The notes under the pieces were generated by a model. It searched no databases. It saw only the letters and a program-made list of their open reading frames with translations, and had not been told where the DNA came from. 64,000 nt of DNA from Cryptomeria japonica (taxonomy: Eukaryota; Streptophyta; Pinopsida; Cupressales; Cupressaceae): contig NC_081409.1 of the NCBI RefSeq assembly GCF_030272615.1, positions 245,355,502 through 245,419,501 of the forward strand, given 5' to 3'. The position numbers were made by a program, and so were the translations under genes. Positions 47,285-59,211 of the stretch are shown here, in pieces. Position 1 is the first letter of the stretch; each line of letters opens with the position of its first letter.

Positions 47285-48545
47285 TAACATCTACTATCTT
47301 TATCTCTATTCATTCAAAACTTCAATCCAAACAGTACAATAATTTGAGCAAGTTTGGCAACCTAGCAGCGCCACACCAACTTTTCATGTCCTAGTTAAGA
47401 TGTGCAAAGCATTTCAAACTAGGTACTTTGTTGATCATGTCCTGTGTCTGTATATGACATGCATTCATTAATAGTTTCAAAGTCATACATAATTATTGTT
47501 AGAGCATTCAATGCTGTGGTCAAACCATACAACCTATTCTAGTACGTTTATGCCCACATTGTCAATGATCTTCCTAACCTATATATGTTAACTCATAAAT
47601 GATCGCTTCCAAAGGACTTTTTGGAAGACTGAAAAACAGGAGAATGACCTCAATGCCAGAAACATGTTAGATAAACTAGCCTAAAACTAGGTAATTTAAT
47701 TTCATTGTTCAAGTAGACTATGTTCTGCCTTATAATCATGACAACATGTTAGAAATTTTGACCCAAAAAAATAAAGAGGATGTATTCCAATGATATGGAA
47801 TACAAAATAAATTTATTGTGAATATTTTTAGTTATAATAAATAAGGAAGAAGAAGATGATCTTAAATCAATAACAATTTTGATATTATATTACATAGAAT
47901 GTACACAATTTATATTAATTAATTTAAGGAATAGATAATTAAATCACTTAATAAGTATTTATAGAAAAGAGTTGTAGTTCAATTGATTCAAACCTTCAGA
48001 AGCAAGTTCAGGTCAAGTTCAACACTTGAATTACTTTGACTAATAGAACATGACTGCTTAGCAAAAAGATGACTTTCATCTAACTATAAAAAGACAGGTC
48101 TATATAATCCAACTTGTTACCATGAAAAAGATGGAAAAAAGTGTTTTAATAATTTTATTATAATTTTGGAATGCTGTGAATAAAGTGGTGAAAATGCTGT
48201 AGTTCTTATCCATGATGTTCATATTCTTATTGCTGCTGCTGGATTCCATATGATATTTGTTTTCTTTTCAGCTGTCTTGATGTTAACTGGTTGTCTATCC
48301 ATTCATGTAAGACCAATTATTAGTCAGTTTGGAAAGAGACAAACATGGGCCAATGCTTATAATGGTTTATGCAGAAATTGAAGGAAAAGGTTCCAGACAA
48401 GGCTCTGCAAAAAAAACTTGAAGTACAAGAGTAACAGGTTGATTAAAGACTGCATAGGTATCATATTCAATAATGCATGTATTCCATGTGACTCACAGTA
48501 TTTTGCTTGTGCACTTTGGGACAAGAATTTTGATTTCATTTATTA
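47285..48545 (-). repeat. left arm of a large diverged inverted duplication
   Basis: The reverse complement of this stretch matches 57585-59211 block by block: 47290-47640 with 58920-59205, 47890-48110 with 57930-58190, and 48240-48520 with 57590-57790. It holds a short minus-strand frame (48539-48357) containing KYCESHGIHALLN and MIPMQSLINLLLLY, which is kept in the other arm on the plus strand. The right arm has about 400 extra bases in its middle. Confidence 0.65.
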
Positions 48546-50279
48546 GTTGAAGAAATTTTTGAGCACATGGTTGAAATGATTTGTAAACCAGAGTTCACTA
48601 ACATAATGCATCTTTTATCTTTTGGTCGAGTTTTGGAGAAATGAATCACATGGATGAAATTGAATTGAAGGAATCTAAATAATGTCCACAAGACTAGCAG
48701 TCAGAGGGATCATGAATTGAAACCCCTAACAATTTTCAAGTTCTTTTTTTTATGTCAAATCTTCTATTGTGAATCTTAATCAAGAAGTATGCATTATTTT
48801 TAAGTCTCGCCTCCTAGAATAGTTCATTTAGACTACTAACCTCCAAACCATTTTTATATTGCATACAAATGTCTTCATAATTAGCACAATCTATGATAAA
48901 GTGTCATTATGCTACAACCACTTCTCTATTGCAGAAAATGCAGATTTTGTCATCCCACTCTTCTTCTGGGACCATCCATCTACCTGTCTCAGCTGTGCCA
49001 CTAAAAATCTAGCTTTTCCTTTGATTGTGAACTTCACATAATCTTTTTCACCATGATACCATGTGGGGTTGTAATCCTATAACAGTATGGACATGTCTAA
49101 TTAATGGTAGGCTAACCCCAACCCCTCTTTGAAAGGGACTAACATACCTATATGTACAGGCATTACAATGTAGAAGCCCTTTTTCCCTGTATGGATAAAA
49201 AGGTTTTTGAAAAGGACAACCCTAGAAATATGTAATTTGTAGGGTTTTATCAATTCCATAGTTGGGTAAGTACGTCCTTAAGATTGTTGTGGCCATTCAC
49301 ATTTCAACATTCCTCACTGTACCGTTCTTACCAAACCACACTTTTAGTGTGCAATCATGGGGATACCTTTTGTCTATTGAAGGAAGACCAAGTCAAAAGG
49401 TAATTTGGCATTTGTCGTATGGATATACTTTGACTCTATTAGGTAGCCTTTTCAACTGTTTTTAAAATAACTTGACAAATATGATCGATTTAGAAATGTG
49501 GATGTTTATGTAATTTAGTTGTTATTAAATAAATAAATAATATTAAATATGAATATGAATATCTATAAAATTATGTATTTTCAAAACTAAACTCTTAAAT
49601 TATTTAAAAATAAATCTAATTTTTTTTATATTTTCAAAAGTAAACTTTTGAATTATTTTAAAATAAATTTAATATTTTTAATGTATAACAATCTGAAATG
49701 ATAACGATTGTGAAGAGGACTTTAAAAATATTAGTTTGGAGGATATTGATAAAATATTTAATTTTATTTCTTTAAAGAGAAAATAATAATTAATTAGATA
49801 TAAATTCAATAGTTATTTTCTTTAAGAAGTGAAGGATAAAATGAATTTTTTGTTATTAAAAATATCTAAAATATTTAAGTATAAAAATATATACATTGTT
49901 TGAGGGTTGGTAGTGTTATGTATTTAAAAGTGGAGATTTGAAATTATATGTTTAAAACTTTTCCCTTAATAAACCACATTTTGTCAATTTATTTAAGGAC
50001 CTTGTTGTCATCAAGGAAGTTTGTTGCTCCTCCTATACATGGTAGGTTCCAAAAGCATTTTTTAAACACCACAATATTCTCAAACACCTATCTACATAAC
50101 AATGAATATTTGTTCGATTCCTTAAATTGGTTCTTGAGAATATCTCGGTTTCTAAAACCCGGATGGCGTCCAAGCCCCCCTCTACTTGAGATTGGGAAAT
50201 CGCTAGATGCTGGAACCTTCCCCACTCGTTCTCTCTTGTTGACTACTCTAAGAGACTACTAAGACAAAGCACGGTCTAG
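48546..50279. other. spacer between inverted arm and LINE2; nothing recognised apart from one fragment
   Basis: No sustained frame other than the fragment at 48760-49060. The part 49480-49930 is extremely A/T-rich. Confidence 0.4.
48760..49060 (-). pseudogene. possible non-LTR retrotransposon zinc-binding fragment
   Basis: Minus strand reads EEEWDDKICIFCNREVVVA, then a stop, then HFIIDCANYEDI (about 48970-48860). The C-x2-C then H-x4-C spacing is like the C-terminal zinc motif of LINE reverse transcriptases. It is about 100 codons at most, with stops. Too short for certainty. Confidence 0.35.
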
Positions 50280-50770
50280 TTCCCCCTGGCTACAAATTTT
50301 AAACTCGATTTTGATGGGGTTGCCAGGGGGGCCTGACTGTTGGTGGAGGGGTCATTCGATCCCATCTGGGGGCCCTTGTTGTTGCTTATGCGAGTAACCT
50401 GAATGGGCATTCCTCTAATCAGGCTGAAGCGATGTCCTTAGCCTGGGGAATCCGCATTGCCCTCTCCATGGGAATCAGGATTATGGACATTGAGGGGGAC
50501 TCCAAGCTTATCATTGATGTTGTCAAAGGCAGGAATAGGCTTAATTGGACAATTGAGGGAATCATCAAGGACACCTTGAGGCTTATCTCCAGGCTTGACT
50601 CGTTCATAATTATGCATATCTTCAGGGAAGGCAACAGTGTGGCAGACGCCATGGCAACCATTGGCCTAAACCTCTTAGGTTTGAGATGTTGGACGAGTCA
50701 CAATTCCCTCCCGGACCATGTTAACTTCCTTCTCCAGGAAGATAAATCCAAAATCTTTACTAATGATTAA
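50280..50770 (+). pseudogene. LINE2 ORF2: RNase H only
   Basis: Starts LATNFKLDFDGVARG (about 50286-50330). A one-base shift follows at about 50335, then GGVIRSHLGALVVAYASN, then NQAEAMSLAWGIRIAL, then DIEGDSKLIIDVVKG (about 50487-50530) and MHIFREGNSVADAMATI, with a TAA at 50768. Nearly the same protein as LINE1 RNase H. Nothing LINE-like lies upstream, so this copy was 5'-truncated at about the RNase H start. Confidence 0.8.
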
Positions 50771-51176
50771 GCAGCTACCAAGTGCTTCCCTTACCCTCCT
50801 CTCTTCCCTCAGGGCAGTCTGGAGGTGGTGGTTTCATAATTCAAATATTGGAAATATCCCTCTGTTCCCTTCTGATGTGGTGGTGACTCGTTCGGCCAGA
50901 TTGGCGATGATGTACATGTTGTTGTGTTGGCAATTCCCTTGGGCTTGCAGAGTCATGATGAGGTAGGATTGGATTGGATACGTGTTGGTTACTGTCGATA
51001 TTTGTTGGCTCTTAATGCCTCTTAACCAGGAAATCATTTCTAAAAGTGACTTCATTTTTTCCCATGCGCCCAACTTCATTTCTCATTTATTGACATCGAG
51101 CTTGCACACTTCACATTATCTCTTCTTGGCTTGCTTCTCAAAGGGTCTCTGCAACTTACTCTGTGTTAATTTTTTC
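50771..51176 (+). other. LINE2 spacer between RNase H and ORF3
   Basis: About 400 bases. The frame of ORF3 is already open from 50982, but the translated residues there look random. Homologous in position, not obviously in sequence, to 35346-35957 in LINE1. Confidence 0.4.
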
Positions 51177-52936
51177 ATGACTAAAGAAGCTTTGCTGGCG
51201 GAGAACATGGGGGGTGGCAAAATAATATATGAACCAGATAATCCAGATGATTTTAAAAATGACCCCCTTGTTTGGAACTTTTGTGTTGAGGGTGGGGTTG
51301 CCAATTTTCTAGATTGCCTGAAGGGCCATGATGAGCAACTCTCGACTGCTTTTGCCTCCTCCTGGTCTGGGAGGTGGATCTCAGTTGGCGGCATTGCCTT
51401 TGATGTCTCTGAGGAGACTATTGCCCAAGCTATGAAGATGACCCTTGATGGCCATGGCTGAAAGCGTACCGACCATGTTGCTAACAGTGAAGGTTTGAAA
51501 CGGTTCTTCCGTAACCGTGAAGAACCCATCAAGCTGCAAGGGGGGTTTTCTCAGGAGGAGCTCAAGCACCCGTGGAACATGATCTGCCTCATGATCATGA
51601 AGTACTTCACTCTTGAAGGTAGGCATAAGGTATTCTACTACTATCACTTGCCCCTCCTCAATCACTTCCATAACAATGATTTTCTTTGTCTGTTGTTTTA
51701 TTTACTGCACTCTATAGAGAGTTTTGTTAAAGACACCATGGACCCCAAGCATGGGGATAAGCCACCTTACCTCCTCCATCAGGGCCTCATTTATAGGTTG
51801 TATAAATTTTATGAGGCTCTCTGCCCCCCCCTTCGGAATCTTTTGCTCTCTCAGCCCCTCATGCCAACTCCCCATCAGCTTGCGGCCTTGTTTATGGCTT
51901 TCCCTAGATTCTTCCAATATCCCCATGAGGGCTTTGCTATGACCACCATGTCTTTGCTTGCTTATGCCTCGGCTATTTCCTTATCGGTGGCCTCCCCTAG
52001 TTTAACTCTATCTACCTCTCCCAATGCTTCTCGCTCCCTATCCAAGGGAAAAGGAAAAACCCCAGCTAAACGCAAACGCATTGTCTTTGATGACAATTCT
52101 TCCTCCGAGGATGCTGAGAACGACAATCCTTCCCTTGATTCCGAGGTTAAAAGGAGATCCTCTAGACTTGCTTCTAAAAGCTGCAAAAAGAAGACCCTGG
52201 TGATTGAGAATTTGGACTCTGAGGAGGACCCCATTGGGGACAAGGAGGAAGAGGGTCCTAATACCACTGCGGGGTCCCTGATGGGGATGCTATGGATGTG
52301 AATGCGACTGGGGACCCCATGGTTTCAATCACTGTTGGTGGCGCTGACATGAGTATCTCTGAAATACAAACCTAGGACCCCATTGATGTTAAGGATACGA
52401 ACCCTATGAACACGGGCACTGAGGGTCTTATGGGCATGAAAATCTCTGATAGCAAAGCCTTGGAGTCTGGTAATTTGGACCCATAATTAAAAATGGCTGA
52501 ATAGGTGATGCATTCTATCCCTCTGATGGGCTTGGTTAATGATAGTGATAACTCCCTTGTTGGTGGTGTGCCCAAAGAGACCGAAGAAACTACGGATGAC
52601 ATGGTTGCTAAGAACCCCCAGGAGGTCCCTACTCTCCAACAAATGGAAAAGTTGAGCACGAATATGCTCGACATCACGTAGAGAATTGAAAACCTCGGCC
52701 CTGTGCTTGATCTACAGACTATCAAGGAGGATGTCAGCCGACTCAACAACAAGATGGAGGATTGAGAAGCCCAAATGGTGGGCCTTAACAAATTCTATGT
52801 GCAGGTTTTACATAGCTCCACGCTCACCCTCTCTCTACTGAGGGAAAGTTCTGCGGACACTGAGGAGGACAAGCAGGAGGCTAGGGACCTCTACAAGTTC
52901 CTGTCCAACAACCATATGACCCCTAACAACATCTAA
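51177..52936 (+). pseudogene. LINE2 ORF3: unknown conserved protein, best-preserved copy
   Basis: ATG at 51177 (or 51207, MGGGKI). N-terminal block: YEPDNPDDFKNDPLVWNF, GGVANFLDCLKGHDEQLS, FASSWSGRWISVGGIAFDV. A TGA at 51459 falls where a Trp is expected. It continues GLKRFFRNREEPIKLQGGF, then EELKHPWNMICLMIMKYFTL, then KVFYYYHLPLLNHF, then LLHQGLIYRLYKFYEALCPP. A Ser-rich linker then a basic KGKGKTPAKRKR with acidic serines follows (52040-52130), then RRSSRLASKSCKKK. After a frame change near 52275 an acidic, then coiled-coil C-terminus has four or five stops and ends at about 52936 inside a minisatellite. No catalytic motif. The layout (globular part, basic patch, coiled coil) would suit a nucleic-acid-binding ORF1-like protein, which is inference. 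Confidence 0.75.
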
Positions 52937-53220
52937 GGGGTCATAGGACACTATATGATCCCTTAGCACACCATAGGACCTATAATGACACCAAAAAGTG
53001 TCCTAAGGGGTCATAGAACACCATATGGTATTGTTATGGGTTGTATGGTGTCCTGAGGGGTCATATGGCATCCTATGACCCCTTAGGAAACCATATGGTG
53101 TCGTTATGGGTCATATGGTGTCTTAAGGGGTCATATGGTGTCCTAAGGGGTCATAGGACACCATATGACCTCTTAAGAAACAATATGACCTCTAATGACA
53201 CCTAAGGGGTCATATGGTGG
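52911..53220. repeat. palindromic minisatellite, motif taaggggtcata-ggacaccatatg
   Basis: A core of about 22 bp recurs about eleven times in 310 bases in both orientations: six copies of 'ggggtcata' and five of 'tatgacccct'-type. CATATG, itself a palindrome, often joins units. It starts inside the last codons of LINE2 ORF3 and replaces the LINE 3' end. Adjacent inverted units would form strong hairpins. Confidence 0.85.
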
Positions 53221-53994
53221 GCTAATAAAATGATATATTATTTAAAGTTATGAATAGAACATCATACAATAGAACATCGATAGTTTAGTTTTGATATAGC
53301 TAAGTTAGACCATTGTCAACATAAGAGAGACTCCAAGCGAACAAACAACAAGGCTTTGCTAAAAAGGAAGTGTAAGAGATTGACCTAACCCTAAGTGTAT
53401 TGCCTTTCTAAAACATACGATGCTATTAAATTTGCAAGGTTATAGGACTGATCTTGATTGTGACTATAGGAATTACACACTTGATTTCTTTCATGGGTAT
53501 ATACCCTTCCAGGCCTTTTGACAAGTGATGATCATCATATACCACCACTGCCATGCTTACAACAAACTTTAATTTCTTTAGATGACAAGCATTGTGTAAC
53601 AACATGGGAACTCTCGCATACCCACCATTATCATTCTCTATGACATCATCTATGTTACTCTCCCCCTTTCTCTTCCTACTGGTTGTTTCCTTTTAAAAAA
53701 CATATTACAGGTAGTCTGACTCATCATTTTGCTTTGTTGACACTATTTTCCACATCTGATTTGCTCATTAAAAACACATTCGAGAAGAATGTTGCTGTAG
53801 GTTTTCTTATTTGTCACGGTAATGGACCCGTGGTTCAATTTCAGACCCTTCTTCCTCCTATTCAATATACACACACAAATCCATCAGTCAATTTTCTTAG
53901 GAGAGCATACATGATAAAAATCAAAGAGGAAGTTGCAAACAAGAAATAAATTCACTTACTTCTATAGAAGTGCAAACACAGTTGCAGTGGGGTA
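53221..53994. other. spacer; nothing recognised
   Basis: No sustained frame or repeat seen. Short open frames such as 53683-53949 have no recognisable motif. Confidence 0.4.
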
Positions 53995-54155
53995 TGGAGG
54001 AAGGGAGGGAGAGAAGAAGAGAGAGAGGGATGGGGTATGGAGGAAGGGAGAAGGGGAGAGAGGGAGAGAGAGAGGGAGGGGGAAAGAGAGGGAGGGAGAG
54101 AGAGAGAGAGAAAGAGAGAGAGTGAGAGGGAGAGAAAGAGAGGCACCTTGTACGC
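53995..54155 (+). repeat. GA-rich purine tract
   Basis: About 160 bases of nearly pure purine (gaga/gggag words) on the plus strand. The Glu/Arg and Ser/Leu frames through it are artefacts. Confidence 0.9.
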
Positions 54156-54186
54156 GCTTGAGAGGGGGAGACAATACACTTATATG

Positions 54187-54209
54187 TGTGTATATATATA
54201 CTTAATATG

Positions 54210-54285
<76 letters not shown>
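54187..54285. repeat. (TA)n microsatellite
   Basis: An almost uninterrupted run of TA, preceded by tgtgtatata and followed by acacacaccc. Confidence 0.9.
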
Positions 54286-54289
<4 letters not shown>

Positions 54290-54314
54290 CACACACCCAA
54301 AATTTAAACAAATG

Positions 54315-54420
54315 TAGCGCGTAAGTGCTGTTTATAGTAAACATAGCGCGTACACGCTTCTTACACCATAAGTACCCCATACACGCTTTTTATACCATAA
54401 GTACCCCGTACGCACTTTTG
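54315..54420 (+). repeat. 29-bp minisatellite, about 3.5 units
   Basis: Units start at 54321, 54350, 54379 and 54408, each beginning gta-c-cgctt or similar. The second and third share 'accataagtacccc'. 'tagcgcgt' occurs at 54315 and 54344. Confidence 0.75.
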
Positions 54421-55290
54421 ACTGTTTAGGCTTGGAAATAAGCCTGGATGACAAAGCTGTGGTTTGGAAGTTTTGTTTCCCTCCATTTCCCTCCTTTTTG
54501 ATGTGTTTTATTTTATCAACTTGGTTTCTCGACTTTGTCATCATCAGGTTTACACTTCATCAAGTGGGTATTTCTAAAATTGGCAACATATTTTCACCCA
54601 TCTTCTGAGCTTTCTAACCATATAATGTTTTTTCAATTTGAACAATAATAACATATTATTATTAAATTTCTTTTACCAGTGTCTCCATAGTTCTCACAGA
54701 CATAGGTGCACCATTTTTTGAATAATTTTTGATATACTTATCCAAATTTAAATTTTTTTATATATTATTGTAGTGCACTTGATTCTTTACAATTTTAAAA
54801 AATGAATTGTATTTTCGATTTGTTTAGTGCAACTTATGCTTTGCGCACGAACAAGTACCTAATTTTCAGGATGTGCTCGATTGGAAAAATCATAAAAAAA
54901 ACATACTCAGCAAAAAATTACAAAAAAATACACATCTTCTATTGCTCACTCTTAAATATCTTTCTGCCAAAGGATTTAACAAAATACTAAATCTAACTAT
55001 GACTTTTTTGATGTGCACGTCAAAAACTATGTTATGTTTTTTAGAAAAAAAATCAGGGTCAGTTTTTCGTGCGTGAAGGATTTGACCTCCTTAATCTTAT
55101 CCAATTTTGAAAAGGTTTAGTAGTTTGGAAACTAGATTCAGAGTACTACAATATTTTTTCTTTGATTATCTTCATATCTTGAGTAGATGACTTTCAAATT
55201 TTGCCTCCAAGTTTAAGGTTCACCTGATTTCAGAAAAAAAGTGTCCACTTATACCCCCCTTTTTGACCACCATCTTTGTGCACTTACCCT
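54421..55290. other. A/T-rich spacer; nothing recognised
   Basis: No sustained frame. Leads into the tandem array at 55291. Confidence 0.4.
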
Positions 55291-56395
55291 CTTGTCATCT
55301 TCAATGAGTTCAAGTAAAGTCGAGTGTTAGACATAAGTTGTGATGGTAATATCTCTATATGTTCAATGATTAACTATCAAAATTGAATGGAGAGTAAAGG
55401 CCATCATTCTCTTGAGATGACATAGTGTAATTAGCATTTGTATCAAAAGGAGGTGTGATAGTTACGTCGATGGTAAAATTTATATATTTTATAGAACAAT
55501 AATTAATGTGAAAGAAAATCAATATGTATGCAATTGAATGGAATAATTCCATCAACCATGTTAACTTCTTGTCATCTTCAGTGTGTTCAAGTATGGTCGA
55601 GTGTTAGACAAAAGTTGTGATGTTAATATCTCTACATGCTCAATGATTGCCTACCAAAATTGAATGGCGAGTAAAGGCCATCATTCTCTTGAGATGACAT
55701 AGATATTCATTATGTAATTAGGATTTGTATCAAAAGGAGGTGTGATAGTTACGTCGATAGTAAAATTTATATATTTTATAGAACAATAATTAATGTGAAA
55801 GAAAATCAAGATGTATGCAATTCAATGAAATAATCCCACCAGTCATGTTAACTTCTTGTCATCTTTAGTGAGTTCAAGCACGGTCGAGTGTTAGACAAAA
55901 GTTGTGACGGTAATATCTCTACATGTTCAATGATTGCCTACCAAAATTGAATGGAGAGTAAATGTCATCATTCTCTTGAGATGACATAGTGTAATTAACA
56001 TTTGTATCAAAAGGAGGTGTGATAGCTACGTCGAGGATAAAATTTTCATATTTTATAGAACATTAATTAATGTGAAAGAAAATGAAGATGTATGCAATTC
56101 AATGGAATAATCCCATCAATCATGTTAACTTGTTGTCATCTTTAGTGAGTTCAAGTACGGTCGAGTGTTAGACAGAAGTTGTGACGGTAATATCTCTACA
56201 TGTTCAATGATTGCCTACCTAAATTTAATGGAGAGTAAAGACCATCATTCTCTTGAGATGACATAGATATTCATTATGTAATCAACATTTGTATCAAAAG
56301 GAGGTGTGATAGTTATGTCGATAGTAAAATTTACATATTTTATAGTACAATAATTAACGTGAAAAAAAATCAAGATATATGCAATTCAATGGAAT
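55291..56395 (+). repeat. tandem array of four units of about 277-287 bp
   Basis: Units begin 'cttgtcatctt' (or close) at 55291, 55568, 55855 and 56132. Each holds 'gtcgagtgttagac', 'catcattctcttgagatgac', 'tcaaaaggaggtgtgatag' and 'aacaataattaatgtgaaa'. Units two and four have a 10-bp insertion (atattcatta) after 'gatgacatag' that one and three lack. Copies look about 90 percent identical by eye. No open frame spans a unit. Confidence 0.9.
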
Positions 56396-57584
56396 CTCAT
56401 GTTTAATCATGAATCACATTTAAAAAAAGAATATAAACATTTGAATATATATATAGAAATTCTTATTAGATTAGTTCTTACCATAATGGAAATAGGAAGA
56501 ATAATTCTAGCTTATAATGAATTGTACTACATTCAATTTTTAGACATGTAATGGTACTATCTAGATAGAATTTCATGTATCATAGTAGTATTTCAATTTA
56601 TCTAATAATATATAATAAGTTGTAGTATTAACCTAATGGTTATAAGTAAAATAGACCAAAAGGGAAGAGTAAAAGAAAATATACAAAATCCTAATTAATG
56701 ATTTATATGTCTTTGAGAAATAATTCAAGGCAACAAATTATAGCATTCAATTTCCTAATAAATTCCTAAGTACAATTTGAAAACTCAAATGATATATATG
56801 CAATGTCTTGAAAAAATAACGTTAATAGCCTAAAACTTCTAAATGAATTACCTAAGATTTATAAATCTATTTGCATACATGTTCTCCATATCATACATAT
56901 AATTGTATATCAATATATTTTTTATTACTCTAATAAATCATAGAAGAATGTGTCCTCTTCTAATCCAACACTTGAGGTGGATATGCAAGTACCACACAAT
57001 AGTTTATTATAATTATTACATAAATTTAGTGAACTCTATATTTATTATTGACATCCTTTGGATGCTAGATGGACTAACAAAATCTTTTATATACTATACA
57101 TTGACTTAAGTAAACTAGGTCATTTGGTTAATAATATTTTGTGAGAGCCTACCCAGTGCTCTTCTAGTTGCAATTATCCCCCTAGTGATTGAGGGTAGAT
57201 ATGGTAGGTATAAGGGTGACTAAAGGTGGAATATGTAGACTTAAATTTGGATTGACATGTGCAATCAATCTAGAGTATTACATACCACCATCAATATGCT
57301 AAAATAATTTGATATTAAAGTAATTTGGTTTTTAACCCAACTCAAACTAAAGCCATACTTAAAAGAAGAACAATATAATTCCACTCTAAGGATATTAAAG
57401 TAATTTGGTTTTCTGAAACAATATACAATAAAGACATAAAAAGAACACTTCCTTTCCTTAACAGAACAACTTATCTTTGTGGAGAGTTTGTTTTTTCAAG
57501 ATTGTTGGTAACCAAACACAAAAATTTCAATGCCCAATTTATGAGATAAAAGAGACAAAAGAAAAACTTGAGAAGCTGAGTGAA
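56396..57584. other. A/T-rich spacer; nothing recognised
   Basis: No sustained frame until the short one at 57477-57671, which belongs to the inverted repeat arm that follows. Confidence 0.4.
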
Positions 57585-59211
57585 ACAAAGTACTGTGAGT
57601 CACATGGAATACATGCATTATTGAATATGATACCTATGCAGTCTTTAATCAACCTGTTACTCTTGTACTGAAACTTTTTTCCTTCATTTTCTGCTTATAA
57701 GTAGTGGCCCATGTTTGTCCCTTCCAAATTGACTAATAATTAGTCTCACATGAATGGATAGACAGCTGAAAAGAGCAGCAACAAAAATAAATATGAACAG
57801 TACAACATTCGCACCACTCTAGACAATTCTATTCACACATTCCAAAATTCTAATAAAATTAATAAAATAAACCGTTTTTCTCATCGGTTTCCTGGATCAT
57901 ATAGACATGTTATTATATATTATATAGTCAGATGAAAGTCGTCTTTTTGTTAAGCAGTCATGTGCAGGGATTTTGTCCGCCAAAGTAATTCAGGTGTCAA
58001 ACTTGATCTGAACATGTTTCTGGAGTTTTAAATCTTGATGGTTGGTTTTTTTTTAATCACAGGTCATCATCCTCACCAATCGTGCTGAACCAATTCAACT
58101 ACAACTCTTTGACATAAATATGTATTTATTAAGTATTTCAATTATCTCTCTTAAATATTAAAGAAAAAGATATATGTTAATTGATATAAATTTTCCACAG
58201 TCTATATTATTGATCTGAATTCAATGATGAATCCCTAACAATACAAGGTAAGCGGAAACTTGCAAGTATTGTTCAATAAAATGGACAATAGCAAGAACTC
58301 GAAAAGTCAAAGTTGTATGCATCAAAAGTCACCTAATATTATTGAGAACTGAGTTTTTAACATCACATGGAGTTCCAATAGTCTCTCGAATCCAACAGAT
58401 TCGAAAATGAAGAGTTTAAGCAAAAATAAAATAACAAACAAATTACTAATTTTCAAAAAAACTAGGAACTTAGGTACCCCAATTTGACGGGGCCATAACT
58501 TTCAGCTCACAACTCGAAATTCCAGTCCCTTAATACGATGGCCTTTGGCTTATCCAGTTAAAAGAATGACAATACTTTTGGGGTTAGAAAATACCGAAGC
58601 CTCTAGATCATTTATATAATATTAAAATTGTTATACATTTAAAATCATTATCCTCTTTCTTATAATAAATCATTAAATAATCTAAAACATAAAATTAAAA
58701 AACATACCCAATAAATCTAAAAACAGTCGAGATATCATAAACATATGCTTTTTTTGTATCATTAGAATCCATGCTCTCTTTTTTTGCGTCCAAATTTCTA
58801 ACAGCTTGTCATCATATGGCACATTGTCGACGTAATCTATTTGAATAATGAAATTAAATTATCTATAACATGTACTGGCATTGAAGTCATTCTCTAGTTT
58901 GTTATTCTTCCCCAAAAATCCTTTGGAATCTATCATTTATGAGTTAACAGATAAATGTGGGCATAAATGTACTATAGTATTAGATGTATAGATTGACCAG
59001 AGCGTTAAATGTTCTAACAATAATTATGTATATGAAACTATTAATGAATGCATGTCATATACACACAGACGCAGGACATGTTCAACAAAGCACGTACTTT
59101 GAAATGCTTTGTCCATCGTAAGGAGGTTCATGTGGATTGTCAAACTTGCTCATAATATTGTATTGTTTGGATTGAAATTTTGAATTATTACTTATTAGAG
59201 ATAAAAGATAG
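57585..59211 (+). repeat. right arm of a large diverged inverted duplication
   Basis: Matches the reverse complement of 47285-48545. Shared landmarks include 'actgtgagtcacatgg' (57592), 'tgtttgtccctt' (about 57714), 'catgaatggatag' and 'cattaatgaatgcatgtcat'-like words near 59040. Similarity to the other arm stops just after 'agatag' at 59211, exactly where the LTR at 59212 begins. The LTR element therefore inserted into this repeat. Confidence 0.65.

Noticed and set aside
49948-50262. 104-codon ORF before LINE2 as the LINE2 zinc-binding domain
   Set aside because: No C-x2-C / H-x4-C pattern and no similarity to the LINE1 or LINE3 zf-RVT; LINE2 seems truncated at RNase H.
53921-54324. Arg/Glu-rich and Ser/Leu-rich ORFs
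   Set aside because: Translations of the GA tract and (TA)n run.
54315-54351. Two 'tagcgcgt' words as a third phased array
   Set aside because: Spacing is 29, set by a local minisatellite, and there are only two cores. Probably coincidence.
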